This document shows positions 8,343 to 17,438 of a DNA stretch of 46,227 nucleotides, piece by piece. Origin of the DNA: Vibrio halioticoli NBRC 102217 (GTDB lineage: Bacteria > Pseudomonadota > Gammaproteobacteria > Enterobacterales > Vibrionaceae). A model generated the notes under the pieces. The model was not told the origin of the DNA. It saw only the letters and a program-made list of their open reading frames with translations, and did not search any database. The translations under genes were made by a program, and so were the position numbers. Location of the stretch: NCBI RefSeq assembly GCF_000496695.1, contig NZ_BAUJ01000043.1, positions 1-46,227 of the forward strand, read 5' to 3'. Numbering within the stretch: the first letter of the stretch is position 1; each line of letters opens with the position of its first letter.

Positions 8343-11174
8343 TTAGGCAAACTTACGAACCTCGCCTTCGCCTTCTACGTTAGACACACAACGACCGCAG
8401 ATAGTTTCATGGCCTTCAATAGTGCCTACATCTGCAGTGTGGTGCCAACAACGGTCACATTTTTCTAGCTCAGTTGCGTTAACTTGAACATACAAACCGT
8501 CAATTTCAGTCTCGTGAGCTGTGGCTGGTTTCTCTGATAGAGCCACCACGTCCGCGCGAGAAGTCAGCATAATGAAACGCAGCTCATCACCCAGTTTATT
8601 TAGCTTAGCTGCTAGAGCATCATCAGCATAAAGCGTCACTTCAGCTTGTAGTGCACCACCGATTAACTTCTCTTTACGAGCTTCTTCAAGCAGTTTGTTC
8701 ACTGAAGCACGAACATGCTGAATTTCACTCCAGAATTCGTTATTCAGTTCTTCGCCTTCAGCTAGGCCAAACAGACCATCGAACCATTCACCAGTAAAGA
8801 CGAAAGTATCGCGTTTACCCGGCATTTGGTTCCAGATTTCATCAGCGGTGAAAGACATGATAGGTGCCATCCAACGAACCAGACCTTCTACGATGTAGTA
8901 AAGCGCAGTTTGACAGCTGCGTTGAGCATGGCTGCCCTGCTTCGCTGTGTACTGACGATCTTTAATCACGTCTAAGTAGAAAGAACCCATTTCGATTGAA
9001 CAGAATTGCATTAAGCGCTGAGTAACCGCATGCGTGTTGTACTCTTCGTATGCTTTCACAATTTCTTGTTGCGCTTCTTGTGCACGACCTACAGCCCAGC
9101 GATCCAATGCCACCATTTCGTCAGCAGGCACTAAATCAGTTTCTGGGTTGAAGCCGTTTAGGTTTGCTAGGAAGAAACGAGCGGTGTTACGAATACGACG
9201 GTATGCGTCAGCACTGCGTTTTAGGATTTCATCCGATACGGCAACTTCGCCAGTGTAATCGGTAGAAGATACCCATAGACGCAAGATGTCAGCACCCAGC
9301 TTATTAGTCACGTCTTTAGGCGCCACTACGTTACCGATAGACTTGGACATTTTACGGCCTTGTCCATCGACTACGAAGCCGTGTGTAAGTACTTGCTTGT
9401 ACGGTGCTTTATCTTTCATTGCAATGGATGAGATAAGCGATGATTGGAACCAGCCACGGTGTTGGTCAGAACCTTCTAGGTACAGATCAGCACTTGCGCC
9501 GTGGAACTCTTCACGAGCATCAACAACCGAGTAGTGCGTTACACCAGAATCAAACCATACATCAAGTGTATCGAGTGTTTTCTCGTAGTTAGCCGCGTCT
9601 TCTTCGCCTAGTAGCTCAGCTGCATCAACATCCCACCATGCTTGAATGCCTTTTTCTTCAACTAGCTTAGCAACTTTTTCAATGATCTCTTGAGTATTAG
9701 GGTGCAGCTCAGCTGTCTCTTTGTGTACAAACAAAGTGATTGGCACGCCCCAAGTACGTTGACGAGAGATACACCACTCAGGGCGACCTTCAACCATACC
9801 TTCAATGCGGCTTTGACCCCACTCAGGCATCCACTCAACACCTTTAATTGCTTGCAATGCATTAGCACGCAGACCTGCTTGATCCATAGAGATAAACCAC
9901 TGTGGAGTCGCGCGGAAAATAATCGGTGTTTTGTGACGCCAGCAATGTGGGTAGCTGTGCTCATAAGCGTGATGGTGTAATAGAGCGCCTTTTTCTTTTA
10001 GCGTTTCTACCACTACATCATTAGCTTTAAATACATGTTGACCTGCAAACAGTTCAGTATCAGGTAGATACACACCATTAGAACCTACTGGGTTAGCAAT
10101 TTCTAAGTCGTATTTTTGGCCTACCACGAAATCTTCTTGACCGTGACCAGGTGCGGTGTGAACGATACCAGTACCAGACTCAGTGGTTACGTGGTCGCCC
10201 AATACAGCCGGTACAGTAAAGTCATAGAACGGATGTTGGAAGTTAAGCAGTTCTAAATCGGCACCTGTCGCGAAGCCAAGGTTGTGGTAGTTTTCAACGC
10301 CAACACGATCCATCACTTCTTTTGCAAGATCAGAGGCAAGGATCAAACGTTGTGGTTGCTCACCTTCAATTTGAACAAGAACATACTCTAGATCATCACG
10401 TAAACAAACCGCGCGGTTTGCTGGCAGTGTCCAAGGAGTTGTTGTCCAGATAACTACTGAGATATCACCTTCACCAGCGTTGTCGCCAGTCAGTGAGAAT
10501 TTGCTCAATACCGCAGCTTCGTCAGCCGCTTTAAATTTCACATCAATTGATGGTGAAACTTTGTTTTTGTATTCAACTTCTGCTTCCGCCAATGCACTTC
10601 CACAGTCAGTACACCAGTGAACAGGTTTAAAGCCTTTTAGTAGGTGGCCTTTATCAGCAATTTTGCCTAGTGCACGAATGATGTTGGCTTCTGTACCAAA
10701 ATCCATTGTGCGATAAGGTTTGTCCCACTCGCCCATAATACCAAGACGCTTGAAGCTCTCTTTTTGACCTTCAACTTGACCGGCAGCGTATTTACGACAC
10801 TCTTCACGGAATTCAGCCGCAGAGATCTTATGACCCGGCTTGCCTTTTTTCTTCTCAACCATCAATTCGATTGGAAGACCGTGACAATCCCAACCAGGGA
10901 TATACGGCGCGTCATAGCCAGAAAGGGTCTTAGATTTAATAATAATGTCTTTAAGAATCTTATTTAGCGCGTGACCAATGTGGATGTCACCATTTGCGTA
11001 TGGAGGGCCATCGTGCAAAACAAAAGGCTTGTTGCCTTTTTTAGCTTCACGGATAGCACCGTAAAGATCTTCTTTATACCAACGCTTAAGCATTTCTGGT
11101 TCACGGTTCGCCAGATTACCGCGCATTGGAAACCCTGTTTCTGGGAGGTTCAGGGTATCTTTATAGTCAGTCAT
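8343..11174 (-). CDS. ileS: isoleucyl-tRNA synthetase
   Basis: A 943-residue class I aminoacyl-tRNA synthetase that charges tRNA-Ile and edits misactivated valine. The HIGH motif (GDIHIGHA) is at residues 65-68 and KMSKS at about 603 ([13 protein letters not shown]). The CP1 editing domain lies between, with the [13 protein letters not shown] segment. The C-terminal zinc-binding domain (CDRCWHH...CGRC) is intact. It is part of the ribF-ileS-lspA cluster and is followed almost immediately by lspA. I see no T-box or other leader element in the 96 bases before it, only a GGAAATAAG ribosome site. Confidence 0.98.
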   Translation of the reverse strand: MTDYKDTLNLPETGFPMRGNLANREPEMLKRWYKEDLYGAIREAKKGNKPFVLHDGPPYANGDIHIGHALNKILKDIIIKSKTLSGYDAPYIPGWDCHGLPIELMVEKKKGKPGHKISAAEFREECRKYAAGQVEGQKESFKRLGIMGEWDKPYRTMDFGTEANIIRALGKIADKGHLLKGFKPVHWCTDCGSALAEAEVEYKNKVSPSIDVKFKAADEAAVLSKFSLTGDNAGEGDISVVIWTTTPWTLPANRAVCLRDDLEYVLVQIEGEQPQRLILASDLAKEVMDRVGVENYHNLGFATGADLELLNFQHPFYDFTVPAVLGDHVTTESGTGIVHTAPGHGQEDFVVGQKYDLEIANPVGSNGVYLPDTELFAGQHVFKANDVVVETLKEKGALLHHHAYEHSYPHCWRHKTPIIFRATPQWFISMDQAGLRANALQAIKGVEWMPEWGQSRIEGMVEGRPEWCISRQRTWGVPITLFVHKETAELHPNTQEIIEKVAKLVEEKGIQAWWDVDAAELLGEEDAANYEKTLDTLDVWFDSGVTHYSVVDAREEFHGASADLYLEGSDQHRGWFQSSLISSIAMKDKAPYKQVLTHGFVVDGQGRKMSKSIGNVVAPKDVTNKLGADILRLWVSSTDYTGEVAVSDEILKRSADAYRRIRNTARFFLANLNGFNPETDLVPADEMVALDRWAVGRAQEAQQEIVKAYEEYNTHAVTQRLMQFCSIEMGSFYLDVIKDRQYTAKQGSHAQRSCQTALYYIVEGLVRWMAPIMSFTADEIWNQMPGKRDTFVFTGEWFDGLFGLAEGEELNNEFWSEIQHVRASVNKLLEEARKEKLIGGALQAEVTLYADDALAAKLNKLGDELRFIMLTSRADVVALSEKPATAHETEIDGLYVQVNATELEKCDRCWHHTADVGTIEGHETICGRCVSNVEGEGEVRKFA

Positions 11175-11270
11175 CGATTCTTATTTCCGTAATATTGGGC
11201 GAAGTTAGATATTTTGGTAAACATACACTTGTCGTACTTTCTATTACGCGGTTAAACGCAACATCCGTAG

Positions 11271-12212
11271 TTAAGTCAATGATTCCCTGTGCTGCTGCAA
11301 CCACACCCGAGCTGCCTCAGCATCTAATTCTATTTGAGTTTTAAGTGCTTCGAAGGAAGGAAACTTCACTTCTTCTCGCAACTTGTGTAATAAGCAAACT
11401 TCTAATTGTTTGCCGTATAAATCTTTTGCTAGTTCAAAAAAATGAACTTCAAGTTGTTGTCGTACGCCGTTTACCGTAGGTCTTTGACCGACATTGGCGA
11501 CGCCACCAACCATTTTTCCATCAATGTTAGCTTCAACGACATAAACGCCAGAGACTGGTGACACAGCTCGTTTTAATGGGATGTTAGCGGTAGGAAAACC
11601 TATGGTTCTTCCTAGCTTACGACCGTGTGAAACACGTCCACTAATACTGTAATGTCGCCCTAGCATGGATTTGGCTTGTGTTAGTTCGTCTTGCCCTAAA
11701 GCCTCACGAATTGCTGTGCTACTGACCCTTTCAGTGTTCAAACAGAAACTTTCAGTACTCACAACCTCAAATCCATACTCTTTTCCTGCTTGTTGCAGCA
11801 TAGAAAAGTCACCTTGTCGCTTACGTCCAAAGCGAAAGTCATCACCGACCACGAGAAACTTAACACCAAGCTTATCCACCAGCAGATCTTTAATAAACTG
11901 CTCCGGTGGAAGCCCCGCAAAGCGTTGACTAAAATTCACACAAAGAAGACGTTCAAGATTGAGCTTACTCAACTGCACATATTTATCGCGCAAACGAGTC
12001 AGCCTAGCCGGCGCCTTGCTTTGCAAGAATAGCTCTAAAGGCTGTGGTTCAAAAGTCATCACCACAGCCGGAAGACCAAGCGCTTCAGCTTTTTGTTGTA
12101 CTTGCTTCAAGACCGTCTGATGCCCTAGATGGACACCATCAAAGTTACCTATGGTCAAGACACATCCCTGATGTTCGGGACGTATGTTATGGCTACCTCG
12201 GATAAGATGCAT
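11271..12212 (-). CDS. ribF: bifunctional riboflavin kinase / FAD synthetase
   Basis: A 313-residue enzyme that phosphorylates riboflavin to FMN and adenylylates FMN to FAD. The N-terminal nucleotidyltransferase half has the LTIGNFDGVHLGHQ motif (about 20-33) and the VGDDFRFGRKRQGDF signature (about 122-136). The C-terminal flavokinase half begins near GRVSHGRKLGRTIGFPTANI (about 193-212). It lies between murJ and ileS on the same strand, a conserved gammaproteobacterial order. The upstream gap carries a good -10 element but no FMN riboswitch fold. Confidence 0.97.
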   Translation of the reverse strand: MHLIRGSHNIRPEHQGCVLTIGNFDGVHLGHQTVLKQVQQKAEALGLPAVVMTFEPQPLELFLQSKAPARLTRLRDKYVQLSKLNLERLLCVNFSQRFAGLPPEQFIKDLLVDKLGVKFLVVGDDFRFGRKRQGDFSMLQQAGKEYGFEVVSTESFCLNTERVSSTAIREALGQDELTQAKSMLGRHYSISGRVSHGRKLGRTIGFPTANIPLKRAVSPVSGVYVVEANIDGKMVGGVANVGQRPTVNGVRQQLEVHFFELAKDLYGKQLEVCLLHKLREEVKFPSFEALKTQIELDAEAARVWLQQHRESLT

Positions 12213-12271
12213 GTAACGCGTTAAAACCTAACCTTCTTAGTCTACAGGGTCTAAAATCCCTAAACTGGCAA

Positions 12272-12277
12272 ATTATA
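12272..12277 (-). promoter_or_regulatory. possible -10 element of a ribF promoter
   Basis: A perfect TATAAT on the minus strand in the 122-base murJ-ribF gap, 60 bases before ribF. No good -35 hexamer is found at 16-18 bases upstream, so it is either weak, activator-dependent or fortuitous. Confidence 0.35.
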
Positions 12278-12334
12278 TACCGAAAACTCTTACATATGCT
12301 AGCAACGCGAAGAGTAGATTTATTTTGCATTCTT

Positions 12335-13894
12335 TTACATGTTGGCTTTCAAGTGTTTAAGACGTATTCCAAGCACCAATGCGGTGATTAAATACGCTAA
12401 TGCACCGACACCAATCATACTAACCAACTCAATCACTCTTTGCGTTAAAGACATTGCCAGCCAAGCATCTATCGGTTTGAGTAGATAGCTGATCGCCAAC
12501 ACCATAGCGATACCCGCCAAGGCCACTTTCACTATATAGACCACAGTTTGACGAGTGAGTCGATACACTTGTGCTTTATGCAGACCGCGATATAACAGCC
12601 CCATATTAATAAGAGCAGACAGCGCCGTCGCCATTGCTAAACCGACATAACCGTAATGCCATGCAAAAATAACGTTAAACACCATATTGGTGGTCATTGC
12701 GATAATGCCGTAGCGCACAGGAGTTTTGGTATCTTGACGAGAGTAATAACCCGGAGCCAGTACCTTAATCAACATGAAGTTCAATAAGCCAGAAGCGTAA
12801 GCAATCAAAGAGTATGACGATTGCAATACTTCATGAATGCCAAACTCACCGCGCATAAAGAGCACCATCAACATAGGTTTTGCCAGCACGATTAAGCCAA
12901 GCATGGCCGGTAGCCCAAGCAATAACACCATACGAATGCCCCAATCCATAGTGGCGGCAAAACCTTGGCTGTGAGCATCAACGTGCTTGCGTGACAGAGC
13001 CGGCAAGATAACTGTAGCAATAGCAATGCCAAACAAGCCTAGAGGGAATTCCAGTAATCTATCCGAATAATAAAGCCAACTGATAGAACCGGTTTGCAAG
13101 AAACTGGCAATAAAGGTATCTAATAACAGGTTTATTTGACTGACCGATACCCCAAATAATGCAGGGATCATTAAAGTGCGGATTCTGACTACACCAGGAT
13201 CTCGCCATCCCCATTTAGGCTTAACCAATACTCCTTCTTTAATTAAGAAAGGTAACTGGAAGAAGAACTGCACTAAACCACCCAGAAAAACACCGATGGC
13301 TAAACCAATTTCTGGATTGGCTAAACGTGGCGCGATCATAGTAGCGGCAAAAATGATCATCACATTCAAAAATACAGGCGTAAAAGACGAAACCGCAAAC
13401 TTGCCTAAAGTATTTAATATGGAACCTGACAGTGCCACAAAGGTAATGAACCAAAGATAAGGAAAAGTGATTTTTAGCATCAGGCTGGCCATTTCAAACT
13501 TTTCAGCCGACGGACCACCCCTTAACCAATCTAAAAACCAACCTGTACCAAAAATGGCCGTCACTACACCAGAGCCCAAGATACCGCACACAGTCACTAT
13601 GCTGACGATAACCCCTAAAGTACCGGATACTTTGGCGATGAGTTGTCGAGTTTCATCCATATCACCTTTGGAGTGATATTCGGTAAGTACAGGAACGAAG
13701 GCTTGTGAAAATGCCCCTTCGGCAAATAAACGTCTTAAAAAATTAGGGATCTTGTTGGCAAAGAAAAACACATCAGCACTTGCTCCCGCCCCCATAAGGT
13801 TGGCAACAACAACGTCCCGAACCAACCCCAACACACGAGAAACTAATGTCATGGCGCTTACAATAGCACCTGACTTGAGAAGGCCTTTACTCAC
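12335..13894 (-). CDS. murJ: lipid II flippase MurJ
   Basis: A 519-residue inner-membrane protein of the MOP superfamily with about 14 helices that moves lipid II across the membrane for peptidoglycan synthesis. The family start is clear (SGAIVSAMTLVSRVLGLVRDVVVANLMGAG), followed by FAEGAFSQAFVPVL and later PVRYGIIAMTTNMVFN. Translation starts at a GTG with an AAGGAA ribosome site. The gene diverges from rpsT and leads into ribF-ileS-lspA. Length is typical. Confidence 0.97.
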   Translation of the reverse strand: MSKGLLKSGAIVSAMTLVSRVLGLVRDVVVANLMGAGASADVFFFANKIPNFLRRLFAEGAFSQAFVPVLTEYHSKGDMDETRQLIAKVSGTLGVIVSIVTVCGILGSGVVTAIFGTGWFLDWLRGGPSAEKFEMASLMLKITFPYLWFITFVALSGSILNTLGKFAVSSFTPVFLNVMIIFAATMIAPRLANPEIGLAIGVFLGGLVQFFFQLPFLIKEGVLVKPKWGWRDPGVVRIRTLMIPALFGVSVSQINLLLDTFIASFLQTGSISWLYYSDRLLEFPLGLFGIAIATVILPALSRKHVDAHSQGFAATMDWGIRMVLLLGLPAMLGLIVLAKPMLMVLFMRGEFGIHEVLQSSYSLIAYASGLLNFMLIKVLAPGYYSRQDTKTPVRYGIIAMTTNMVFNVIFAWHYGYVGLAMATALSALINMGLLYRGLHKAQVYRLTRQTVVYIVKVALAGIAMVLAISYLLKPIDAWLAMSLTQRVIELVSMIGVGALAYLITALVLGIRLKHLKANM

Positions 13895-14206
13895 TTTTAT
13901 TCCTTAATTATATAAAACTATGTCTTTAGCGTGCGCTTAGCAAAGGCACAGCCTATCAGAATCAGACTCTAACACATCGACTCTAACACATTGATAAAAG
14001 CAGTTTACTTGAAGTAACTTAGGTTGAGTGTAGATCTACTATCAAAATGCTGTTAGAATCCCCGCCATCTTAACCGTGTTAACCTATCTAAACAAAATTA
14101 CATTGTTTTAGATGAGTTTTCGCACAAATCAATTGACTTTCGGTTATCAAAAAGGCATTCTCCACGACCTTATATTGTTACCGAACAAGTTTTGGGAGTT
14201 AGACCC
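13895..14206. promoter_or_regulatory. murJ-rpsT divergent promoter region with a tandem repeat
   Basis: This 312-base gene-free stretch holds a direct repeat of the 13-mer GACTCTAACACAT (13965-13977 and 13979-13991, 14-base period) on the murJ side and two putative rpsT promoters on the other. P1 has -10 TAGAAT (14054-14059) followed by the G+C-rich CCCCGCC, typical of stringently controlled ribosomal promoters, but a weak -35. P2 has -35 TTGACT (14133-14138), a 17-base spacer and a weak -10 CATTCT (14156-14161). E. coli rpsT also has two promoters. Confidence 0.55.
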
Positions 14207-14467
14207 TTGGCAAACAGTAAATCTGCTAAGAAGCGCGCTATCCAGGCTGAGAAACGTCGTCAGCACAATGCTAGCCGTCGTTCTATGATGCGCACTTACA
14301 TGAAAAAAACTATCGCAGCTATCGAAGCTGGTGATAAAGAAGCTGCAACTGCTGAACTAGCAGCTGTTGCACCGATCCTAGATCGCGCAGCGACTAAAGG
14401 CCTTATTCATAAGAATAAAGCTGCACGTCATAAAGCACGCTTCTCTGCTGCAATCAAAGCTCTTTAA
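14207..14467 (+). CDS. rpsT: 30S ribosomal protein S20
   Basis: An 86-residue helical protein that binds 16S rRNA early in 30S assembly. The sequence [29 protein letters not shown] and the end [22 protein letters not shown] match the family throughout. I assign the start to the TTG at 14207: it gives the family N-terminus, is preceded by GGGAG at a good distance, and E. coli rpsT also begins with the rare UUG, which is part of its autoregulation. An upstream in-frame TTG at 14192 would add five residues and lie inside the ribosome site. A strong terminator follows. Confidence 0.97.
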   Translation: MANSKSAKKRAIQAEKRRQHNASRRSMMRTYMKKTIAAIEAGDKEAATAELAAVAPILDRAATKGLIHKNKAARHKARFSAAIKAL

Positions 14468-14488
14468 TTAGAACTTCGATTCAGAAAT

Positions 14489-14515
14489 AAAAAACCGGCT
14501 TCTGCCGGTTTTTTT
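14489..14515 (+). terminator. rho-independent terminator of rpsT
   Basis: AACCGGC/GCCGGTT stem (14493-14499 and 14504-14510) with a TTCT loop followed by seven T residues, about 20 bases past the rpsT stop. A-rich flank upstream means it may also serve hlyU on the minus strand. Confidence 0.93.
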
Positions 14516-14573
14516 GTCTCTTTTTTTTGAGCTTGTCAAAAACACCCCTCCTCACTATCTCTAGTGACTCTGG

Positions 14574-14891
14574 TTATTCAGAACAATACATCTCATGCAG
14601 TAGATGAATCATACGTTTTACTTCAGTACTGCTTAACGAGTAATACACTGTTTGTGCTTCTTTACGTGTTGCCACCAAGCCATCGCGTCTTAGCCACGCT
14701 AAATGTTGAGATAATGCAGACTGGCTAAGATCTAATTGTTGGCACAACTCCCCTACAGACAACTCTCTATCGTGCAGCATACACAAAATAAAAAGACGTC
14801 TCTCATTCGCCATCGCTTTTAACAGCAACACAGCTTTGGGAGAATTTTTTTCCATTGCTTTCAAATTCATAAGATATTTGTAGTCATACAT
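14574..14891 (-). CDS. hlyU: HlyU-type ArsR-family transcriptional regulator
   Basis: A 105-residue winged helix-turn-helix protein. The stretch MEKNSPKAVLLLKAMANERRL, the recognition helix region DLSQSALSQHLAWLRRDGLV and KEAQTVYYSLSSTEV closely match V. cholerae HlyU as I recall it. In Vibrio HlyU activates haemolysin and RTX toxin genes by displacing H-NS. The metal-binding cysteine pattern of ArsR/SmtB sensors is not evident; a lone ELCQQ cysteine and a C-terminal YCSE are present. The first ATG is kept; a second ATG seven codons in is possible. It sits next to nhaR on the same strand, 60 bases away. No target toxin gene is in the window. Confidence 0.88.
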   Translation of the reverse strand: MYDYKYLMNLKAMEKNSPKAVLLLKAMANERRLFILCMLHDRELSVGELCQQLDLSQSALSQHLAWLRRDGLVATRKEAQTVYYSLSSTEVKRMIHLLHEMYCSE

Positions 14892-14951
14892 TTTAGCGAA
14901 TAGATAAAGCCTACGCCTGACAAAAGCAAAGTTAAACCTCTACTCTTGAAA

Positions 14952-15848
14952 TTAATGAAAAATTTTAGAAAAATCAGCATCACAGACACTTTTTACTGCA
15001 GGATGCTGAATCATTCTCTCTGCAAATATGACGTAGTACTCTTCTTTTAATGCTTCAATTTCGGCGATGCGATGAAATAAAGGCACTCCGGACGGATTAC
15101 CTTTATATGGATAACGAGTTGGAGCAATGAATACCGTTTCTGGATGCGTTTCAGCAAACGCTTTCATTAAAGCAAAGTCATCAAATTCGCCCAATATGCT
15201 CGGTTGAAAGCCTTGTCTATCACACCATTCGGTCACTTTTCGGCCCATAGAAGTTCTTGAACCGGGGATAAGTAAGCGATATTTTTCCAAATTTGGCCAA
15301 AATTCGGCTTCATCTAGCGGAGTTGCTGAACAAAAGCTCATGCCACACTCACCCAATTTTTTACTGTATAAGCCTGCGTTTTGTGAGGAATCGATTGGAC
15401 AATCAGAGAGAATCATATCCAGCTTGTGTTGTGATAACTGCTCTAACAGCATTTCGTGAGTTGATTCGTAACATCTAAGGTGGATGTTGCCATCCTCAGG
15501 CACCGTTGTGGAAAGAATTTGACTGACTAGGCTTTTTGACAGGGCGTCAGCTACCCCCACTTCAAACAACAAGTTCGCTCTTTGACTATAATTAACGATA
15601 TCGAGCATTTCATAACTCAAGTCATACATTCTATCTGCATACTTAAACACTAACTGGCCCAACTCGGTTGGCTCAATACTCCTACCATTACGTTTCGTTA
15701 ACTTGCCATTAAGACGTTGCTCTAATGCTTTTATTTGCCCAGTAACAGTTTGCGGAGTCAAAAATAGCGCATCAGCGGCTTTAGTCAGCGAGCCTTGTTT
15801 GCAGACCATCCAAAAATAATAAAGATGATTGTAATTGAGATGCGACAT
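14952..15848 (-). CDS. nhaR: LysR-family sodium-responsive regulator NhaR
   Basis: A 298-residue LysR regulator. The N-terminal [46 protein letters not shown] is the NhaR signature start, and [45 protein letters not shown] and [13 protein letters not shown] match E. coli NhaR closely. E. coli NhaR activates the Na+/H+ antiporter gene nhaA in response to Na+ and also osmC and pga genes. No nhaA is nearby; instead the gene diverges from nptA, a Na+/phosphate cotransporter. That pairing suggests, but does not prove, control of nptA by sodium. Confidence 0.93.
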   Translation of the reverse strand: MSHLNYNHLYYFWMVCKQGSLTKAADALFLTPQTVTGQIKALEQRLNGKLTKRNGRSIEPTELGQLVFKYADRMYDLSYEMLDIVNYSQRANLLFEVGVADALSKSLVSQILSTTVPEDGNIHLRCYESTHEMLLEQLSQHKLDMILSDCPIDSSQNAGLYSKKLGECGMSFCSATPLDEAEFWPNLEKYRLLIPGSRTSMGRKVTEWCDRQGFQPSILGEFDDFALMKAFAETHPETVFIAPTRYPYKGNPSGVPLFHRIAEIEALKEEYYVIFAERMIQHPAVKSVCDADFSKIFH

Positions 15849-16062
15849 ATTCGATCCTTTATCTACATTAAATAATTAAGGGTAAAGAGCATTAAATTTC
15901 GATAATACCGAAGTAAAATTAAAGCAAGATGACAATCTTGTCACATTAATATTTGGGTCAGATCAATATTTAGCACTAAAGTTGTTGAAAGACATGTTAT
16001 TACACCATTTAAAAATAAAATAAAATACATTAAAAACAACAACTTAAAAGCAAAACGCACTT

Positions 16063-16078
16063 ACGCAAACGCTTGCGT
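16063..16078. promoter_or_regulatory. PurR-type operator upstream of nptA
   Basis: ACGCAAACGCTTGCGT is a 16-base palindrome with one mismatched pair. It fits the published E. coli PurR consensus ANGCAANCGNTTNCNT at every fixed position. It lies 115 bases upstream of the nptA ATG and about 35 bases before the Pho box. Other LacI-family repressors bind related sequences, so the identity of the regulator is inference. Confidence 0.5.
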
Positions 16079-16112
16079 GAACACAAATACAAAAAAGTGT
16101 TTTTTTACTGAA

Positions 16113-16146
16113 CTGTAATATAACTGAAATATAAGTTATCTAAACT
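16113..16146 (+). promoter_or_regulatory. putative Pho box and -10 element of nptA
   Basis: Two 7-mers, CTGTAAT (16113-16119) and CTGAAAT (16124-16130), repeat with an 11-base period as in the PhoB consensus (CTGTCAT, four A/T-rich bases, CTGTCAT). After exactly 10 bases comes TAAACT (16141-16146), a plausible -10. This replaces a -35 element, as in known PhoB promoters, and would place NptA under phosphate-starvation control. Confidence 0.6.
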
Positions 16147-16192
16147 CGCCAACAGTTGATTAAAAGCCTAGATAAAGGCTCGGAGAAAACAA

Positions 16193-17341
16193 ATGAACAA
16201 CCAAGCATCTTCAATCTCAACAACAGCAGTAGGTAAAACCCGCTGGTTACGTTGGGCTAACTTGGCTTTCATGCTGTACCTACTTCTTGTATCTGTTTCT
16301 ATGGTTGGCAGTGGCTTTAAAATGGCTTCTGGCGAACATGCTAAGACACTATTTGATTTTGCCTCGCACCCTGTTGCAGGTTTAATGATTGGCCTTGTCG
16401 CTACCGCTCTTATTCAATCTTCGAGTACAGTAACTTCGATCATTGTTGGTCTAGTTGCCGGCGGACTGCCTGTAGGGATTGCAATCCCTATGGTTATGGG
16501 TGCGAATATCGGCACCACAGTCACCAACACTCTAGTCAGTCTTGGCCATCTACGCTGTAAAGAAGAATTCAAACGTGCATTTGCCAGTGCCACGGTTCAT
16601 GATTTCTTCAACTTACTCGCGGTTCTTATCTTCTTACCACTTGAAATGATGTTTGGTATCTTCGGCAAGCTTTCGGCTTGGCTAGTTGCGCCTCTAATGG
16701 GCACAGGCGACCTAAACATGGGTGCATTCAACTTCATCAAGCCGTTGACTAAACCTCTTACAGGCATGATTCAAGAGCCTCTGACAGCCTTTGGGCCGAT
16801 TGTTGCTGGCGTAAGCATGATTATCTTGGGTATCGCAACCATCATTATCTCCATCACCATCATGGGTAAACTGATGAAGAGCCTTATGGTAGGTCGTGCT
16901 CGTGAAATCCTTAAAAATGCAATTGGACGTGGTCCACTGCACGGTATTTTCTCTGGCTCTGTAGTGACGGTTCTGGTTCAGTCTTCTTCAACAACAACCA
17001 GTTTGATGGTTCCTCTAGTGGGCTCTGGCGTATTAAAGGTACGTGATGTTTATCCGTTTACTCTAGGGGCTAACATAGGTACGTGTATTACCGCACTGCT
17101 GGCCGCTACAGCTGTTACAGGTGAGTTTGCAGTATTTGCTCTGCAAATTGCATTAGTGCACTTACTATTCAACATTGCGGCAACCGTATTTATTTTCGGA
17201 ATTCCATTCTTACGCGAGCTACCGTTGAAAGGTGCCGATTGGATTTCGACAATGGCGATTAAGAATAAAGCGGTTGTTGCTGGATACTTAATTGCAGTGT
17301 TTGTTCTTATGCCAGGTACAGTGATTGCACTAACTTCATAA
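16193..17341 (+). CDS. nptA: Na+/phosphate cotransporter NptA
   Basis: A 382-residue membrane protein of the Na/Pi cotransporter (PNaS/SLC34-like) family, similar to V. cholerae NptA, which imports inorganic phosphate with Na+. The inverted-repeat architecture is visible: each half carries a QSSST motif (residues 75-79 and about 263-267) and a GANIGT motif (MGANIGTTVTNTL and LGANIGTCITALL). Eight or more hydrophobic segments are present. The ATG has a GGAG ribosome site. It is divergent from nhaR, preceded by Pho- and PurR-type sites and closed by a strong terminator, so it is a single-gene unit. Confidence 0.93.
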   Translation: MNNQASSISTTAVGKTRWLRWANLAFMLYLLLVSVSMVGSGFKMASGEHAKTLFDFASHPVAGLMIGLVATALIQSSSTVTSIIVGLVAGGLPVGIAIPMVMGANIGTTVTNTLVSLGHLRCKEEFKRAFASATVHDFFNLLAVLIFLPLEMMFGIFGKLSAWLVAPLMGTGDLNMGAFNFIKPLTKPLTGMIQEPLTAFGPIVAGVSMIILGIATIIISITIMGKLMKSLMVGRAREILKNAIGRGPLHGIFSGSVVTVLVQSSSTTTSLMVPLVGSGVLKVRDVYPFTLGANIGTCITALLAATAVTGEFAVFALQIALVHLLFNIAATVFIFGIPFLRELPLKGADWISTMAIKNKAVVAGYLIAVFVLMPGTVIALTS

Positions 17342-17362
17342 CAGCAGATTACTCAGCTAGTA

Positions 17363-17408
17363 AAAACGGCTTACTTCCTCTTAATATTAAGTAGAAGTAA
17401 GCCGTTTT
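17363..17408. terminator. bidirectional terminator between nptA and the outer-membrane gene
   Basis: A perfect 15-bp stem AAAACGGCTTACTTC/GAAGTAAGCCGTTTT (17363-17377 and 17394-17408) capped by an AT palindrome CTTAATATTAAG. It is followed by a T-run on the plus strand and preceded by an A-run, so it can end both the nptA transcript and the convergent outer-membrane gene. Confidence 0.92.
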
Positions 17409-17438
17409 TTTGTTTGGTTATACTTGTATCAACGGCCA

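Larger units (their letters stand above)
15849..16192. promoter_or_regulatory. nhaR-nptA divergent regulatory region
   Basis: A 344-base AT-rich gene-free stretch. It contains a perfect palindrome TGACAATCTTGTCA (15930-15943, arms of six) about 82 bases from the nhaR start, which could be a LysR-type or other dimer site; a PurR-type palindrome at 16063-16078; and a Pho-box-like repeat with its -10 at 16113-16146. The last two are listed separately. No small gene or RNA is evident. Confidence 0.5.

Noticed and set aside
9662..9980. Overlapping frames of about 100 residues on both strands inside ileS
   Set aside because: They lie wholly within the intact ileS frame and have no ribosome site or family resemblance.
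11175..11270. T-box leader before ileS
   Set aside because: 96-base gap with no T-box sequence or terminator; T-boxes are also rare in gammaproteobacteria.
12213..12334. FMN riboswitch before ribF
   Set aside because: The gap is only 122 bases and none of the conserved RFN-element sequence blocks is present.
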